Assembly: GCA_947626445.1 (NCBI GenBank)
Contig: CANQSC010000021.1
Location: forward strand, 1-15,771
Direction of reading: 5' to 3'
Origin: an uncultured Bacilli bacterium
GTDB taxonomy: Bacteria > Bacillota_I > Bacilli_A > RF39 > UBA660
Length of the DNA stretch: 15,771 bases
Part shown: piece by piece, positions 6,407-14,602 of the stretch
How positions within the stretch are numbered: the first letter of the stretch is position 1
How the letters are laid out: the number at the start of each line of letters is the position of its first letter
The notes under the pieces: generated by a model
Seen by the model: the letters and a program-made list of their open reading frames with translations, nothing else
The model's database searches: none
What the model was told of the DNA's origin: nothing
Translations under genes and position numbers: made by a program

Positions 6407-7972
6407 TTATAATTTTCTAGTCTTTTTATAAATTATTTCATTTTTAGCTAATAATTCATTATCATATATTTCTAATGGTTTTAATTCTATGTAATCAATA
6501 GTTCTTTTTTCGTTAAAATGAAATTTTAAATGATAAGCTTTTACATGGTAAGAATCATTGATAAAATTAGGAATTAATTGATATCCTTCATTAATATTTA
6601 AATAATCAAAATGAAAATGACCAAAAACATCAAAATAACTTTTATAATTATTTAAATAATAATCATTTAAATATTTTTTAATTAAAGTATTTTCATATTC
6701 ACCAATGTATACTGGTTTTGGTAAAATGATTTTTCTACCTGTATGATGAAGACCAATATTGTTATTATTTTTCTCAACTTCACCAAACACAATTGAAGCA
6801 GTTGTATACCCTATTGATTTGGCTTTATCACAATTTTGGTCTAAAAAATTAATTAAATCAATACCTGATTTTAAAGCTCTTTCATCATGATTTCCGCCTA
6901 AAATTAAATAATTTAATTCACTTTTATCTAATTCTTTCTTTAATTCAAAAGCTAATTTTTCCCATTTCTTCATAAATTCATATTTTACTTTATCTAAATC
7001 TTCCCATCTAATATCATATATATCACCTAATATACAAGCTAGGGAAATATTATTTTTTATAGCATAATTATTTAAAGAATACATTAAACTTCTAAAATAA
7101 TTAGATACATTTCTAATATGTAAATCGCCAATCATAATCATATCTAATTCATTTTTTGTTGTTGGATAATATATTGTTTGTTTACTACTTGCTTCTAGAG
7201 GCATGATTTGGTAAAAATTAGGAAAATTAGCAATATTACTTCTTAAATTATATTCATTTAATAATTCATTAAATATTTTATTAAATTGTTGTTCATTTAA
7301 ATTAATATCTTTTGCTAATGATAATAATTCTTCTTTAGTTTTAGGTTCTTCTAAATTAATTAATAAATATTTTTTAATTTTTTCTATTTCAGCTAATGAT
7401 AAAATATTATCTTCACTATAACTAAATGATTTAGCTTTTAATTTATTTAATTGTTTTTCTTTTTCTTGTAAAGCTTTTTTTCTTTCATTAATTTTTTTAT
7501 CTTTATTTTTATTTGCTTTTTCTAATTCTTTAATTCTCGTTTCTCTTTTATTAATAACTTTTTGTAAATTTGCAATAGTTCTTTTATTTTTTTCTAATTC
7601 TTGTTCATAAAAATTTCTTAATTGTTGTTCTTCAATATTCAAATTAAATAAACAACTAATATAACTTTTTAAATTTTCTAATAATAAATGAACATCTTTT
7701 TGACAATCTTTTTTTAATAATTTATTTATTTGTTCATAAATAATATCTTTGGTTTTATTAGTTAAATTATCATTATTAATGGTGATTTTTAAAAGATTTA
7801 TAAGAGTTAAAAAATTATTATTTTCAATTAAATTATCATTCATTAATTCTAATATTATTAAAACTAATTCATTATCATTTAATTTTTCTTTAGCTAATAA
7901 TCTAGAAATATATTTAGCATCCAAAACGATATTTTCTTGAATCATTTTTTTAACTCTTAATTTATTACCCAT
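6407..7972 (-). CDS. Metallophosphoesterase with N-terminal coiled coil
   Basis: The C-terminal half is a calcineurin-like phosphoesterase with all main metal-site motifs. In the numbering of the longer frame from GTG 7978 these are GDLH (284-287), GDIYD (318-322), GGNHDE (361-366), HH (411-412) and GHFHFD (453-458). Ahead of it lie a helical region (1-115) and a lysine/glutamate-rich coiled coil (about 117-183), then a possible winged-helix-like stretch (about 195-245). I prefer the ATG at 7972 (521 residues), because GAGG stands 7 bases before it while the GTG is too close. The gene ends the miaA operon, 35 bases after miaA. The layout suggests a nucleic-acid-related phosphoesterase, but the substrate is unknown; SbcD-type nuclease or phage-type relatives are possible. 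Confidence 0.85.
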   Translation of the reverse strand: MGNKLRVKKMIQENIVLDAKYISRLLAKEKLNDNELVLIILELMNDNLIENNNFLTLINLLKITINNDNLTNKTKDIIYEQINKLLKKDCQKDVHLLLENLKSYISCLFNLNIEEQQLRNFYEQELEKNKRTIANLQKVINKRETRIKELEKANKNKDKKINERKKALQEKEKQLNKLKAKSFSYSEDNILSLAEIEKIKKYLLINLEEPKTKEELLSLAKDINLNEQQFNKIFNELLNEYNLRSNIANFPNFYQIMPLEASSKQTIYYPTTKNELDMIMIGDLHIRNVSNYFRSLMYSLNNYAIKNNISLACILGDIYDIRWEDLDKVKYEFMKKWEKLAFELKKELDKSELNYLILGGNHDERALKSGIDLINFLDQNCDKAKSIGYTTASIVFGEVEKNNNNIGLHHTGRKIILPKPVYIGEYENTLIKKYLNDYYLNNYKSYFDVFGHFHFDYLNINEGYQLIPNFINDSYHVKAYHLKFHFNEKRTIDYIELKPLEIYDNELLAKNEIIYKKTRKL

Positions 7973-8007
7973 AATCACACCTCATTTAAATTGTTATTAT
8001 ATATTAT

Positions 8008-8874
8008 TTAATTATTATTTTCAATTACCTTTAAAGCTTCATTAATTGTTTTTTGAAAATCATTATAATCAGTAGTAATCCAATTAATTGGTAGTTGATG
8101 TTTAAAGAATGTATATTGTCTTTTAGCATAATGACGAGAATTTTGTTTAATTAAAGATATACATTCTTCTAATGTTTTTGTTTTAGCAAAATAATCATAT
8201 AATTCTTTATATCCTATTGCTGTTTTTAAGGCTTTTGAATTTATATTTTGTTTATAAAATTCATAAACTTCGTCTAATAAATTAGGAAACATTTTATCTA
8301 CTCGTTCATTTATTTTATGATATAAAGTTTCTCTATTAGTTTCAAGACCTATCCAAATAATATCATCGTATAGTGGTTTTAATTCTTCATTTTCTAAAGA
8401 AATATTTTTTTGAATTTTATTATATGCTCTTAAAAGTCTTCTACGATTATTTTTATCTATATTAGGAAATTTGTCTTTTACTTTTTCATATAATTCTTCA
8501 TTAGATAAATCATATTCAATATCTTTAGTATATTCTTCACTTAAATTATAATTATATAAAGCTGATTTTAAATAAAGACCTGAACCTCCTACTAAGATTG
8601 GTACTTTACCAGCACTTTTAACTTTTTCAATAGCTTTTCGGCAATCTTTTTGATAATGATAAATAGTATAATCATCTTTTACATCAACTATATCTAATAA
8701 GTGATGAACAATTCCTTCTTTTTCTTCTTCAGTTACTTTAGCGCTTCCAATGTTAAGACCTTTATAAACTTGAACTGAATCCGCATTAATGACTTCACCA
8801 TTATAAATTTTAGCTAAAGCAATACTAAGTTTGGTCTTGCCAACAGCAGTAGGACCTACAACACATATAATCAT
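8008..8874 (-). CDS. miaA: tRNA dimethylallyltransferase MiaA
   Basis: MiaA transfers a dimethylallyl group to N6 of A37 in tRNAs reading UNN codons, the first step to (ms2)i6A. The 288-residue protein has the P-loop GPTAVGKT (7-14), DSVQVYKGLNIGSAK starting at 32, HHLLD, GGSGLYLK, NRRRLLRA, IGYKEL and QNSRHYAKRQYTFFK, the full set of family motifs at normal length. Its ATG follows the stop of the 228-residue unknown gene by 4 bases and the ribosome binding site is weak, so translation probably depends on that neighbour. Confidence 0.97.
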   Translation of the reverse strand: MIICVVGPTAVGKTKLSIALAKIYNGEVINADSVQVYKGLNIGSAKVTEEEKEGIVHHLLDIVDVKDDYTIYHYQKDCRKAIEKVKSAGKVPILVGGSGLYLKSALYNYNLSEEYTKDIEYDLSNEELYEKVKDKFPNIDKNNRRRLLRAYNKIQKNISLENEELKPLYDDIIWIGLETNRETLYHKINERVDKMFPNLLDEVYEFYKQNINSKALKTAIGYKELYDYFAKTKTLEECISLIKQNSRHYAKRQYTFFKHQLPINWITTDYNDFQKTINEALKVIENNN

Positions 8875-8878
8875 TTGC

Positions 8879-9565
8879 TCATCTTCTTTCTTTAGTTAAT
8901 TTTAAAGCATTATCATAGGCTCTTTCAAAAGCTCTTCTACTTAGATCTTCGCCTTTTTTATTTAATAAATATTTTGCTTCTTCATAACTTTTATAACCAA
9001 CATCTTTAATAAAACATTTTTTGCTTTCTAAAATATTCCGATTATAATGTTCTTCGGTTATTAAATTACCTTCACTATAACGATATAAATGCGTATTAAG
9101 TAAAATAGTATCAAATTCATTATAATCCGTATAATGTCCATATTTTTCTTTTACTAGCATTATTTCATTATGAGGATTTACAAATTTAATAGTTAAATAA
9201 TTAGTATGTTGATAAAAAGAATAGTATTCTTTTAAAAGGGTTAAGGTCGCAAAAGAAACTTCTTTTGCTCTAGCATTAAAACAAAGTTTGGCAATAGGAT
9301 AATAACCATCCATAAATTTATAACCAAATTCCTTTTCATCTTCATATTTAACAATTTTTAAACCTTTTTCTTCAATTTTTCTTTCCCAAAATTTTAAATA
9401 AGAGTAAATTCTTTCAATAAAAATTAAATTATTTTTATTATCAAAATGACTATCAATTTGCATTTTTTTCATTACTTCATGTAAATATAAATAAGCTTCA
9501 TTTAAAATTAAGGTATTATCATCTACTTCAGGTCTTTTTTTGCTTTTTAAAAATTTTATATTCAT
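8879..9565 (-). CDS. Conserved-context hypothetical protein between mutL and miaA
   Basis: I do not recognise this 228-residue protein. It has no signal peptide or membrane segment, is rich in charged and aromatic residues, and looks soluble and mixed alpha/beta. The N-terminal third is helical (VMKKMQIDSHFD, IYSYLKFWERKIEEKG); the last 40 residues are a basic helix (YEEAKYLLNKKGEDLSRRAF). A good ribosome binding site (AAAGGA) precedes the ATG. It lies 12 bases after mutL and 4 bases before miaA, so it is a true operon member and is co-expressed with RNA-modification and repair genes. Confidence 0.75.
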   Translation of the reverse strand: MNIKFLKSKKRPEVDDNTLILNEAYLYLHEVMKKMQIDSHFDNKNNLIFIERIYSYLKFWERKIEEKGLKIVKYEDEKEFGYKFMDGYYPIAKLCFNARAKEVSFATLTLLKEYYSFYQHTNYLTIKFVNPHNEIMLVKEKYGHYTDYNEFDTILLNTHLYRYSEGNLITEEHYNRNILESKKCFIKDVGYKSYEEAKYLLNKKGEDLSRRAFERAYDNALKLTKERR

Positions 9566-9577
9566 AAATAGTCCTTT

Positions 9578-11320
9578 CTAATTCATTACCCTTTTAAACA
9601 TTCTTTCTAAATCATAATTACTAAATTTAATAATTGTTGGTCTACCATGAGGACAATTATAAGGATTATCACAAGCACATAATTCTTTTAATAATTCTTC
9701 CATTGCTTCTTTTGATATATGCATATTAGCTTTAATAGACATTTTACAGGCTAAAGTAATGGCAATACTTTCATTAAATTTAACCGGATCAATACTTTTT
9801 AAACCACCTGTTATTAAATCAATTATTTTTCTAATACTTTCTTCTTCATAGCCACTTCTAAGCCATGTTGGATGTCCTTTAAAAATTAAAGTATTTAAGC
9901 CAAATTCTTCAAAATCAAAACCAAGTTCTTTTAATTTAGCTTCTTCTTCTTTAACTTTCATCATTTCACTAGAAGATAATTCAATGGTAATAGGAATTAA
10001 TAAACTAGTTGTATAAGTTTTTTTAGCTTTTAAAGCAGTCATATTTCGTTCATAATTTACTCTTTCTTGAGCAGCGTGTTGGTCAATTAAATAAACGCCT
10101 TCTTCATTTTCCGCGATGATATAGGTGCCATGAGCAAGTCCAACTGGATATAAAACTAATTCTTTCATTTCTTTATTTACGATTACAGCTTCTTCACTAT
10201 CTTCTTTGAAATTTAATTCGGTTTGAACATTTACTGGTTCATCATTATAAGTAGCAGTTTGTTCTTTAATAATATTATTTACCATAGCTTTTTGTTCTAT
10301 ATCATCTTCTCTATCTTTTAAGGCATTTGGTATTAATAAACTTTTATATAAAGCATCTTTTAAAGTTTTAACAATTAAATTACTTAAAACATCTATTTTG
10401 CCAATTTTAATATCTTGTTTAGTGGGATGAATATTTACATCAATTAAAGTTGGATCGGTATTAATTTTCAAAATAACAATAGGATATTTAATATCAGGTT
10501 TATAGGTATAATAAGCATCATTTATAGCTTTATTAATATCATAATTTTTAACTACACGATCATTAACTATTGTTATCATGTGATTACGATTACTTTTTAG
10601 GATTTCTGGTTTACAAATATAACCATATAAATCAAAATCATCATTACTACTTTTTACTTCAATCATTTTAGAAGATACACTTAATCCATATATTTCATGA
10701 ATTGTTTTAAGTAAATCATTTGACCCACTAGTTTTGACAACTAAATGAGCATCATTAGTTAAAGTAAAAGCAATATTAGGATTAGCAAGGGCTAACCTTT
10801 CAATAAAAGATACACAATTAGCTAACTCGGTTTGTTCACTTTTTAAATATTTTAAACGAGCTGGTGTATTATAAAATAATTTAGTAACCGTAATAGATGT
10901 CCCTTTTCTTAAAGATGAGGCTTTATCTTCTTTTAATTTACCACCTTCAATAATTATTTCTCTACCATCTTTTCCATCACTCGTTTTTAACACACATTTA
11001 CTAACACTAGCAATTGAGGGAAGAGCTTCACCTCTAAAACCTAAAGTACTTATAAAAAACAAATCATCTTCTTTATATAATTTACTAGTCGCGTGTCTTT
11101 GAAAAGCTAGTAAGGCATCATCTTTACTCATGCCATCACCATCATCTATTACTGAAATTTCTTTCTTGCCACCTTCTAGCAAATTAACTACAATATTATG
11201 AGCATTAGCATCAATACTATTTTCACATAATTCTTTAACAATTGAAGCACATTTTTCAACAACTTCTCCAGCTGCAATTTTATTAGCTAAAATCTCACTC
11301 ATTACTTTAATTTTACTCAT
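9578..11320 (-). CDS. mutL: DNA mismatch repair protein MutL
   Basis: MutL couples mismatch recognition by MutS to strand incision. The 580-residue product carries the GHKL ATPase motifs: IAAGEVVE (15-22), DDGDGM (59-64), GFRGEAL (94-100) and DVNIHPTK (294-301). The C-terminal endonuclease domain has DQHAAQERVNYE (413-424), CKMSIKAN and CPHGRPT (556-562), so this is the nicking type of MutL found in bacteria without MutH. The usual RP after GEVVE is K23-C24 here, which is unusual. The start is ATG 11320, preceded by AAGGTG; the open frame reaches TTG 11341 but that would overlap yqeH. No mutS is in the window. Confidence 0.97.
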   Translation of the reverse strand: MSKIKVMSEILANKIAAGEVVEKCASIVKELCENSIDANAHNIVVNLLEGGKKEISVIDDGDGMSKDDALLAFQRHATSKLYKEDDLFFISTLGFRGEALPSIASVSKCVLKTSDGKDGREIIIEGGKLKEDKASSLRKGTSITVTKLFYNTPARLKYLKSEQTELANCVSFIERLALANPNIAFTLTNDAHLVVKTSGSNDLLKTIHEIYGLSVSSKMIEVKSSNDDFDLYGYICKPEILKSNRNHMITIVNDRVVKNYDINKAINDAYYTYKPDIKYPIVILKINTDPTLIDVNIHPTKQDIKIGKIDVLSNLIVKTLKDALYKSLLIPNALKDREDDIEQKAMVNNIIKEQTATYNDEPVNVQTELNFKEDSEEAVIVNKEMKELVLYPVGLAHGTYIIAENEEGVYLIDQHAAQERVNYERNMTALKAKKTYTTSLLIPITIELSSSEMMKVKEEEAKLKELGFDFEEFGLNTLIFKGHPTWLRSGYEEESIRKIIDLITGGLKSIDPVKFNESIAITLACKMSIKANMHISKEAMEELLKELCACDNPYNCPHGRPTIIKFSNYDLERMFKRVMN

Positions 11321-11322
11321 TT

Positions 11323-12294
11323 TTAAAACACCTTCCCCCAAAATGATGGTAAAACTTCTATTAAATTTTCATCTAAATGATAAATTGTTAAAGTACAAGC
11401 ATTCTTTATATAACCAAAGCCAAGTCCTTTAATAAAAACATTAGAATAAGCTGATACTTTAATAATTAATGGTTTTTCATCTAAATACAATTTATTATTA
11501 TCATATATTTTACTAATCTTTAAATTTTTACTAAAAAAACAAGTTATACTACTATCAACATCAATTTTTATTCTAACAATATCTTCGATTAATAAACTAG
11601 CAACTTTTTTAATTGGCATATTTTTAGGATGAATCTCTTCATTAATCATCATTTTTTTAAAATAATCATTGGATATTTCACAAAGATATGGAAAACCTAC
11701 TGTATCATAAACTATCTTTTTAGTTTTTACTTTAATAAAATCTAGAGTTGTATTAGGTAACATTGATGTTGTAAGGGGTTTTGCTAAATCAAACAATTTA
11801 TTTAATAAAGATGATTTACCAACATTAGTCATACCTAAAAAATAGATTGGTTCATTTATATTTTCAATTAAATTTTGAAGCTTTGTTATGCCAATATTTT
11901 TTTTCGTACTTACAAATAAAATATCTTCTTTTATTTGAAAATTATTTTGAAGCCAAATCTTAATTTTTTCATAAAGAATATTTTGAGGAATTATATCTGC
12001 TTTATTAATAATTAATATTTTAGGCATTTTAATTTGATGATAATAATTAAAGGCTTCACTATTTAAATTAACTAAGTCTAATAGAAAAAAACAAAATCCT
12101 TTTTTATTCTCTAATTTTTTTAAAATATCTTTAGGATTTACTTTTTGATATGCGTTTTTAAAATCATTATAATGAGTTAATTTGTAGCAACGCTTACAAT
12201 ATCCTTTATTTAATACTTCTAAAGGAATATATCCTAACTTTTTTTCATCAGTACTTTGGAGTTTTACCCCACAACCAAGACAAGTCTTAATCAT
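11323..12294 (-). CDS. yqeH: Ribosome biogenesis GTPase YqeH (circularly permuted)
   Basis: YqeH is a circularly permuted GTPase needed for assembly of the 30S subunit. The 323-residue protein begins with a zinc finger (C5, C8, C33, C36). The G motifs follow in the permuted order: G4 NKAD (97-100), G5 VSTKK (128-132), G1 GMTNVGKSS (154-162) and G3 DTVG (197-200). A C-terminal domain of about 110 residues follows. AAGGAG precedes the ATG, and the start overlaps the end of yqeG by 8 bases, the usual yqeG-yqeH arrangement. Its stop is 2 bases from the mutL start. Confidence 0.95.
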   Translation of the reverse strand: MIKTCLGCGVKLQSTDEKKLGYIPLEVLNKGYCKRCYKLTHYNDFKNAYQKVNPKDILKKLENKKGFCFFLLDLVNLNSEAFNYYHQIKMPKILIINKADIIPQNILYEKIKIWLQNNFQIKEDILFVSTKKNIGITKLQNLIENINEPIYFLGMTNVGKSSLLNKLFDLAKPLTTSMLPNTTLDFIKVKTKKIVYDTVGFPYLCEISNDYFKKMMINEEIHPKNMPIKKVASLLIEDIVRIKIDVDSSITCFFSKNLKISKIYDNNKLYLDEKPLIIKVSAYSNVFIKGLGFGYIKNACTLTIYHLDENLIEVLPSFWGKVF

Positions 12295-12808
12295 AATATT
12301 CTCCTTTTTTAAATAAGCCTTTCTTAGTTAATTTTTTAAAAATTCTTTTTTCAATTAAACGATTAATTTTCGTAAAAAACATTTCATGGTCATTAATAGG
12401 ATTAACTAAAATACTTGTTAATTGTAATTTATTAGCTCCAAAAATATCAGTTAATAATTGATCGCCAATACAAGCCACTTCAATATCTTTAACATGATAT
12501 AAATCCATTACTTTTAAGTATTTCTTTTTACTAGGTTTAAAAGCATGATACGCACTATTGATGTTACACTTTTCCTTAAAAGGTTTTACTCTTTTTTTAG
12601 AAGCATTAGATACAATTGCTAAATCAAAACCCATTTCATCCAATTCTCCAAAAAAATTCAAGATTTTTTGATCAGGTATTTCTAACTCTTTTGGAGCTAT
12701 TGTATTATCTAAATCAAAAATTAAACATTTAATACCAGCTTTTTTTAATTTTTGATAATTAATTGAATAAATACTTTTTTGATAAATATCAGGTCTAAAT
12801 ATATCCAT
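12287..12808 (-). CDS. yqeG: YqeG family HAD-type phosphatase
   Basis: This 173-residue protein is a HAD-superfamily class IIIA phosphatase. Motif I is FDLDNT (31-36) with D32 and D34, motif II is VSNAS (66-70), a lysine lies in KPSKK (91-95), and motif IV is GDQLLTD (115-121). The physiological substrate is unknown. It is nearly always found before yqeH, as here. A candidate AAAGGA lies about 12 bases from the ATG, a little far. It is the first gene of a six-gene operon running to 6407, with a vegetative-type promoter just upstream. Confidence 0.93.
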   Translation of the reverse strand: MDIFRPDIYQKSIYSINYQKLKKAGIKCLIFDLDNTIAPKELEIPDQKILNFFGELDEMGFDLAIVSNASKKRVKPFKEKCNINSAYHAFKPSKKKYLKVMDLYHVKDIEVACIGDQLLTDIFGANKLQLTSILVNPINDHEMFFTKINRLIEKRIFKKLTKKGLFKKGEYYD

Positions 12809-12836
12809 AAGCTAATCATTCCTTTAACTATAAATA

Positions 12837-12865
12837 ATTATATAATTTTTTAGGCTATTTAGCAA
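12837..12865 (-). promoter_or_regulatory. Vegetative (sigma-A type) promoter of the yqeG-yqeH-mutL-miaA operon
   Basis: On the minus strand TTGCTA (12860-12865), 17 bases, then a perfect TATAAT (12837-12842), about 30 bases before the yqeG ATG. The -35 overlaps an imperfect inverted repeat shared with the sigK promoter region. Confidence 0.6.
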
Positions 12866-12881
12866 TTAATAAAATAGCTTA
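12851..12881. repeat. Inverted repeat in the yqeG/sigK divergent promoter region
   Basis: TAGGCTATTT (12851-12860) and AAATAGCTTA (12872-12881) form a 10-bp inverted repeat with one G-T pair around an 11-base centre. It covers the -35 of the yqeG promoter and the -35 of the candidate sigK promoter, so it could be an operator or simply chance in AT-rich DNA. Confidence 0.4.
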
Positions 12882-12894
12882 TTAATCATAAAAT
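12867..12894 (+). promoter_or_regulatory. Sigma-E-like promoter of sigK
   Basis: TAATAAA (12867-12873), 13 bases, CATAAAAT (12887-12894): 5/7 and 7/8 matches to the Bacillus sigma-E consensus. The sequence that follows, TTTGATGAAGG, nearly repeats the one behind the yqfC promoter, and the predicted leader is again only about 13 bases. Confidence 0.55.
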
Positions 12895-12914
12895 TTTGAT
12901 GAAGGATGTGAATT

Positions 12915-13607
12915 ATGTTTTTATTTGAATTAATAAGACAAATGCTATTTTTTACAGGAAGTTATTCTAATCAAGTTTTTCCTGAACCATTAAGTAGTGA
13001 AGAAGAACATGAATGTATTATTAAAATGCTTCATTCCGATGAAGAAGCTAGAAATAAATTAATAGAACATAATTTAAGATTAGTTGCTCATATTGTTAAA
13101 AAATTTGATGTTAAAGATAGTGAAACTGATGATTTAATTAGTATTGGTACGATTGGATTAATAAAAGGGGTTGATTCTTATAATTTAGAAAAAAATATTA
13201 AATTAACTACTTATATTGCTAAATGTATTCAAAATGAAATTTTAATGTATTTTAGAAGTATTAAAGGCGAATCTTATAAAAATATTAGTTTAAATGAATC
13301 AATTTGTTATGATAAAGATGGTAATGAAATTAATTTAATTGATGTTGTTAAAGATAAAAGTGAAGATTTTGATACGGTTATTCATACGAAAGATAATATT
13401 ATTTTATTAAATAGTTATTTAAAACTTTTAACCCCTAGAGAAAAACAAATTATTATTAAAAGATATGGACTTAATAATACTAAAGAACAAACTCAAAAAG
13501 AAATTGCTAAGGAAATGAATATTTCTAGAAGTTATGTATCAAGAATTGAAAAAAGAGCATTAATGAAAATGCTAAAAGAATTTATCAAAAGTAAAAATAC
13601 TATTTGA
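12915..13607 (+). CDS. sigK: RNA polymerase sigma-K factor (pro-sigma-K)
   Basis: Sigma-K directs the last mother-cell programme of sporulation (coat, crust or exosporium, mother-cell lysis). The 230-residue product shows the family hallmarks: FPEPLSSEEE (22-31), region 2 (ARNKLIEHNLRLVAHIVKKF from 45, then DDLISIGTIGLIKG, 72-85) and region 4.2 (QKEIAKEMNISRSYVSRIEKR, 194-214). It starts with a hydrophobic pro-sequence ending in GSYSN; by alignment with Bacillus, cleavage by SpoIVFB would fall between S16 and Y17. The gene is uninterrupted, with no skin-type element. AAGGA lies 8 bases before the ATG. A sigma-E-like promoter precedes it. The 3' end overlaps the convergent kinase gene by 8 bases. 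Confidence 0.95.
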   Translation: MFLFELIRQMLFFTGSYSNQVFPEPLSSEEEHECIIKMLHSDEEARNKLIEHNLRLVAHIVKKFDVKDSETDDLISIGTIGLIKGVDSYNLEKNIKLTTYIAKCIQNEILMYFRSIKGESYKNISLNESICYDKDGNEINLIDVVKDKSEDFDTVIHTKDNIILLNSYLKLLTPREKQIIIKRYGLNNTKEQTQKEIAKEMNISRSYVSRIEKRALMKMLKEFIKSKNTI

Positions 13608-14499
13608 TTAAATTATTGTATGCTGGTAATAAAACTTTTTCATAACGATATTTTAACATTTGCAAATAAAAATCTTTACTAATATCACTTATAATTTTTA
13701 TGCCTTCATATTGGTTAGGTAATTCTTTAAAAATATTTTCAATTTCATTTAAATCTATTTTAGGAACAATAGTTTTTAAAGCTTCATTACAATCTTCATT
13801 TTCTAAAGACATAATATATTTTAAAGGATTTATCTTTTTACCATCTATTTCAAAAATGGAAACTGCACTATCAAAAAAAACTTGTTTAATTTTAAAATCA
13901 TCTTCTAAAATATTTTTAAATTTATTATCGTCAGATTTATTATAAAATGATGCTCCATTATCATATACTGGGGCTATTCTTATTTCTCTAGTATCTTTAT
14001 TTATAATAATACCCCAATTGCTTTCATTGCGATCATTATTATTTATTAAAGCATCTATTATAAACATTTGCCAAAAATGTTTTTTTAAATCAGGTAATTC
14101 TTTAAAATATTTATTTTTATCCATATAAACCATAATTTGTTCTAAATCATTAATAGAACTAGCTAATGATGTGCTTAAAAAATATTTTTCTATTTCATCA
14201 CTATGAGAATTTCTTATACAATTATAATCAAGAATAATTTCATTATTTACCAAAAAATCTTTACAAATAGTCACCAATTCATCATTTATTATTCCTAATT
14301 TAACTTCTTGAGTTAAAAGACCAATATTCTGATATATCATTGAACCTAAATATTCTTCTACTGATGATTGATGATTTATTCTTGGATATTTTATAAACCA
14401 ATTTTCATTATTAAAAATTATTGCCTTTTTTGAGCAATCATGACCACCATAAGCCATTTCTCTTTTAATATAATTATTTAAACTATAAATTTTTATCAT
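13600..14499 (-). CDS. HipA-like (CtkA-type) serine/threonine kinase, orphan
   Basis: The 299-residue protein has the catalytic core of the HipA/CtkA kinase family. It contains a putative ATP-binding lysine in WFIKYPR (K37), an acidic SVEEYLGSM, the catalytic-loop stretch IIDALINNNDRNESNWG (148-163, with D156 and N161), and the metal-binding PVYDNGAS (177-184, D180). Known members phosphorylate proteins and in HipBA act as persistence toxins. No HipB-like antitoxin gene is adjacent, so a toxin role is not shown. I use ATG 14499, preceded by AAGGTG; GTG 14511 would bypass it. It has its own promoter at 14520-14548, and its tail overlaps the sigK tail. Confidence 0.8.
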   Translation of the reverse strand: MIKIYSLNNYIKREMAYGGHDCSKKAIIFNNENWFIKYPRINHQSSVEEYLGSMIYQNIGLLTQEVKLGIINDELVTICKDFLVNNEIILDYNCIRNSHSDEIEKYFLSTSLASSINDLEQIMVYMDKNKYFKELPDLKKHFWQMFIIDALINNNDRNESNWGIIINKDTREIRIAPVYDNGASFYNKSDDNKFKNILEDDFKIKQVFFDSAVSIFEIDGKKINPLKYIMSLENEDCNEALKTIVPKIDLNEIENIFKELPNQYEGIKIISDISKDFYLQMLKYRYEKVLLPAYNNLIK

Positions 14500-14519
14500 T
14501 TTTACCAACACCTTATAAA

Positions 14520-14548
14520 ATTATATCAATAACTTATGTAATTGTAAA
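14520..14548 (-). promoter_or_regulatory. Vegetative (sigma-A type) promoter of the HipA-like kinase gene
   Basis: On the minus strand TTTACA (14543-14548, one mismatch), 17 bases, perfect TATAAT (14520-14525), about 20 bases before the ATG. It is divergent from the sigma-K-like promoter of the collagen-like gene. Confidence 0.65.
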
Positions 14549-14556
14549 TTCTTAAA

Positions 14557-14583
14557 ACATTATCTTTTTATTATCATAGAATA
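14557..14583 (+). promoter_or_regulatory. Sigma-K-like promoter of the collagen-like protein gene
   Basis: AC (14557-14558), 16 bases, CATAGAATA (14575-14583) matches the Bacillus sigma-K consensus AC-N16/17-CATANNNTA. A start about 7 bases later places GAGGTG (14589-14594) at or near the 5' end of the transcript, so the leader would be very short. Confidence 0.5.
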
Positions 14584-14602
14584 TATAAGAGGTGAAATGT
14601 TT

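Noticed and set aside
13600..14511. Toxin-antitoxin module
   Set aside because: Only the kinase is present; the neighbours are sigK and a collagen-like gene, and no small DNA-binding antitoxin gene adjoins it.
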